DNA from: Pseudonocardiales bacterium
GTDB taxonomy: Bacteria > Actinomycetota > Actinomycetes > Mycobacteriales > Pseudonocardiaceae
NCBI GenBank assembly: GCA_025465385.1
Contig: JAODNG010000019.1
Location: 1-8,640, forward strand
Direction: 5' to 3'
DNA length: 8,640 nucleotides
Part shown: piece after piece, positions 6,696 to 8,640 of the stretch
Layout: each line of letters begins with the position of its first letter
How positions within the stretch are numbered: the stretch's first letter is position 1
Made by a program: the position numbers and the translations under genes
Notes under the pieces: generated by a model
Database searches by the model: none
Seen by the model: only the letters and a program-made list of their open reading frames with translations
Told to the model about the DNA's origin: nothing

Positions 6696-6742
6696 GCCGC
6701 CGCGCGGCACGCAGTGGTCGCGAAGTTAAGCTAGGAGTACTG

Positions 6743-7423
6743 ATGACCATCACCGACCAGGTGCTCGGCCCGCTGCTGCGCGCGGACCCGGCCAGACCGC
6801 GCATCACCCACTACGACGACGTCACCGGCAGCCGGATCGAGCTGTCCGGCGCCACGCTGGCCAACTGGGCGGCCAAAACCGCGAACTGGTTGCGCGACGA
6901 GCTCGCCGTGCAACCCGGCGACATCGTCGCGGTGTTGTTACCACCGCACTGGCAGACCGCAGGGGTGCTGCTGGGCGCCTGGTGGTGCGGCGCGACGGTC
7001 ACCGCGTTGCCCAGTGGGGCCCAGGTAGCACTATGCGGGCTTGACCGAATCGGCGACGCCACCGGCGCCGAGGAGCTGGCAGCGGTCGGGCTGGATGCAC
7101 TGGGGATGGGTATTGCCGAGTTGCCACCCGGAGTCCGGGACTACGCCAGCGAGGTACGGGTACACGGCGATACGTTCTCCTCAGGCGGACCTGGATCTGA
7201 TGCCGAGACACTCATCGCCGCGGCCCGGTCCCGAGCCACGGTGCTTGGCCTGAGCGCCGGTGACCGCCTGCTATGCACTAAAGGCTGGGACCTCACGGTG
7301 CCGGGTGAGGTGCTCCTGGCGGTGCTCGCCGCCGACGCTTCCCTGGTTCAGTGCACCGGTGCTGACCCCTCGGCGCTGACCGGCCGCTGCACCGCCGAGC
7401 GAATCACCACCATCTTGCGCTAA
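6743..7423 (+). CDS. TIGR03089-type protein, N-terminal fragment of an adenylate-forming fold
   Basis: This 226-residue cytoplasmic protein resembles the conserved actinobacterial family (TIGR03089; M. tuberculosis Rv3268) found directly after the LCP gene. The start at ATG 6743 follows AGGAG at 6733-6737; an in-frame GTG at 6683 overlaps the LCP gene and lacks support. Residues 25-90 look like the opening of AMP-binding enzymes: a tyrosine/aspartate-rich strand, then LSGATLANWAAKTANWL, QPGDIVAVLLPPHWQ and LLGAWWCGATV, where such enzymes sense the acyl substrate. The later part (160-226) is compatible with a further piece of that fold, but I see no Ser/Thr/Gly-rich ATP loop and no C-terminal lid domain; full enzymes exceed 450 residues. 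It is therefore probably non-catalytic, perhaps a binding or regulatory protein. The stop codon is intact and the family is normally this short, so it is not a decaying gene. It lies 47 bases after the LCP stop, likely in the same operon. The function is unknown. Confidence 0.8.
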   Translation: MTITDQVLGPLLRADPARPRITHYDDVTGSRIELSGATLANWAAKTANWLRDELAVQPGDIVAVLLPPHWQTAGVLLGAWWCGATVTALPSGAQVALCGLDRIGDATGAEELAAVGLDALGMGIAELPPGVRDYASEVRVHGDTFSSGGPGSDAETLIAAARSRATVLGLSAGDRLLCTKGWDLTVPGEVLLAVLAADASLVQCTGADPSALTGRCTAERITTILR

Positions 7424-7445
7424 CCCGGGCGCCACCGGCAGTTCG

Positions 7446-7468
7446 GCGGGAACCACTCGGTTTCCCGC
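7446..7468 (+). terminator. Hairpin after the TIGR03089-type gene, possible terminator or operator
   Basis: GCGGGAA (7446-7452) and TTCCCGC (7462-7468) form a perfect 7-bp stem with a 9-base loop, 22 bases after the stop codon. There is no T-run behind it, so it is at best an actinobacterial-type hairpin terminator. It also lies just upstream of a candidate -10 box for the next gene and could be an operator. Confidence 0.4.
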
Positions 7469-7470
7469 GA

Positions 7471-7476
7471 TAGCCT
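7471..7476 (+). promoter_or_regulatory. Candidate -10 box (TAGCCT) for the L,D-transpeptidase gene
   Basis: TAGCCT fits TANNNT and lies 38 bases before ATG 7515, giving a predicted leader of about 30 bases. No clear -35 is seen. The call is weak because the motif is degenerate. Confidence 0.3.
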
Positions 7477-7514
7477 GTGCGTGGGTAGCGATCGGGAAGG
7501 TTCGGCGGGGAGTC

Positions 7515-8640
7515 ATGCGGCGTGTGTTGATGTTGCTTGTAGTGGCTTTTTTGCTTGTTGCGTGCTCAGGGAGTTTTCCAGGACCATCCAGCGGCGGGGG
7601 TGCGCCACACCCGCAAGCGCAGGTCAGCACGCTACCGGGGAACAAAGCCTCGAACGTCAGCCCGACGCTGCCGGTCTCGGTGCGAGTCATCGGAGGCGTG
7701 CTGAATCAGGTGGCTCTGACCAACCCGGATGGCAGAGCGGTTGCCGGCACGCTGAGCACAGACCGGCACAGCTGGATCAGCTCAGAGGCACTGGGCTACG
7801 GAAAGACCTACACCTGGAGCGGCAGCGCGGCCGGCCCTGACCGGCTGTCCGTGCCGGTGGCCGGATCGTTCACCACCGTCAAACCGCAACGGCAACTCCA
7901 CGCCACGCTGAACATCGGTGATGGCGACACGGTCGGCGTCGGCGCCCCGATCATTCTGCAGTTCGACCACCACGTGTCGGACAAGGCCGCCGCAGAGCGA
8001 GCACTGCAGGTCCAGACTTCGGTGCCCACCGAGGGATCGTGGGCTTGGCTGCCCGACGACAACGGCGGCTCCCGGGCGCACTACCGGCCCAAGGACTACT
8101 GGCAGCCCGACACCAAGGTCAACGTCACTGCCAAACTCTACGGCGTCGCTCTCGGCAACGGCTCCTACGGCAAAGAGGACATCGGCACCAGGTTCGTGAT
8201 CGGCCGATCCCAGATCGTCAAGGCCGACGTCAACAGCCACCGCATGGTCGTCATCCGAGACGGCCAGGAAGTAATGAACTTTCCAGCCAGCTACGGACTG
8301 AGCTCCGACCCGAATCGCAACACCACCAGCGGCATCCATGTGGTGATGGACAAAGCCCAAACCGTACTGATGTCCAACCGAGCCTATGGATACGTCAACA
8401 TACCCGAGCACTGGGCGGTGCGGATCTCCAACAACGGGGAGTTCATCCACGCCAACCCGGAAACCACCGGCGTCCAAGGCTCCTCCAACGTCACCCACGG
8501 CTGCGTGAACCTGTCCACCGCGAACGCTCAGGAGTACTTCGGCACCGCGATCTTCGGAGACCCGGTCGAGGTCACCAACAGCCCGACCCCACTCACCGGG
8601 GCTGACGGTGACATCTACGACTGGACCGTGCCGTGGGACA
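7515..8640 (+). CDS. Lipoprotein L,D-transpeptidase (LdtMt2-like), 3' end beyond window
   Basis: The enzyme makes 3-3 cross-links in peptidoglycan, and members of this family are targets of carbapenems. The frame from ATG 7515 runs open to the window edge (375 codons). Residues 1-17 form a lipoprotein signal, basic MRR then a hydrophobic core ending in the lipobox LVAC with Cys17, so the protein is anchored outside the membrane. A Gly/Pro/Ser linker follows, then two Ig-like domains (about 50-122 and 126-230) and a YkuD catalytic domain (about 232-356). The active site is intact: His312 in EFIH and THGCVNLS with His328 and Cys330; the His-to-Cys spacing of 18 equals that of LdtMt2 (His336, Cys354). 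The final DWTVPWD matches the LdtMt2 tail, so only a short C-terminus should be missing. GGGGAG at 7507-7512 is close to the ATG; a later GTG at 7524 would remove the basic residues. It begins 91 bases after the TIGR03089-type gene. Confidence 0.93.
   Translation, partial: MRRVLMLLVVAFLLVACSGSFPGPSSGGGAPHPQAQVSTLPGNKASNVSPTLPVSVRVIGGVLNQVALTNPDGRAVAGTLSTDRHSWISSEALGYGKTYTWSGSAAGPDRLSVPVAGSFTTVKPQRQLHATLNIGDGDTVGVGAPIILQFDHHVSDKAAAERALQVQTSVPTEGSWAWLPDDNGGSRAHYRPKDYWQPDTKVNVTAKLYGVALGNGSYGKEDIGTRFVIGRSQIVKADVNSHRMVVIRDGQEVMNFPASYGLSSDPNRNTTSGIHVVMDKAQTVLMSNRAYGYVNIPEHWAVRISNNGEFIHANPETTGVQGSSNVTHGCVNLSTANAQEYFGTAIFGDPVEVTNSPTPLTGADGDIYDWTVPWD

Noticed and set aside
6712..6722. CAGTGGTCGCG shared with 1676-1686, both in intergenic or near-intergenic sequence
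   Set aside because: Several 11-base matches are expected by chance in 8.6 kb, and the flanks of the two copies do not match.
7782..8498. 238-codon minus-strand open frame
   Set aside because: It is antisense to the L,D-transpeptidase, whose HGC active site and lipobox are clear; its Val/Gly/Asp-rich product has no recognisable motif.

Overview
This window looks like a chromosomal segment from a GC-rich actinobacterium, probably of the Mycobacteriales or Pseudonocardiales type. The signs are high-GC codon usage, GTG as well as ATG starts, AGGAG-type ribosome binding sites, an LCP protein followed directly by a TIGR03089-type protein (the M. tuberculosis Rv3267-Rv3268 order, with the rmlD homologue divergent next to it), and an LdtMt2-like L,D-transpeptidase. 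I cannot name the genus from the sequence. There is no tRNA, rRNA, CRISPR array, integrase or insertion sequence.

Layout. Positions 1-463 (+) hold the 3' part of an ilvD-type dihydroxy-acid dehydratase gene. It appears broken: two well-conserved segments lie in different frames and the roughly 0.5 kb that should separate them is missing. Positions 518-1669 (+) encode a GT4 glycosyltransferase, perhaps from a leaderless mRNA. After a 240-base gene-free leader rich in short hairpins, 1910-3034 (+) encodes an exported DUF4185 (GH183-like) beta-propeller protein. It converges on a minus-strand operon with a 4-base start/stop overlap: rmlB (dTDP-glucose 4,6-dehydratase, 4926-3955) followed by rmlD (dTDP-4-dehydrorhamnose reductase, 3958-3074). 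A 149-base divergent intergenic region with a 21-bp near-perfect palindrome separates rmlB from a plus-strand LytR-CpsA-Psr (LCP) ligase at 5076-6695. Next come a TIGR03089-type protein with only the N-terminal part of an adenylate-forming fold (6743-7423) and, running off the right edge, a lipoprotein L,D-transpeptidase (7515-8639, partial).

How the genes fit together. The main theme is the cell envelope. RmlB and RmlD make dTDP-L-rhamnose, which in mycolic-acid bacteria supplies the rhamnose of the linker joining arabinogalactan to peptidoglycan. LCP proteins transfer such polymers onto peptidoglycan, L,D-transpeptidases cross-link the peptidoglycan, and some DUF4185 proteins are reported to cut D-arabinan. 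The set could therefore build, attach and trim the wall polysaccharide, but that link is inferred from gene proximity and family knowledge. Each family here is known. I see no clearly new system. The least explained parts are the DUF4185 leader, the rmlB/LCP palindrome, the broken ilvD and the TIGR03089 protein.
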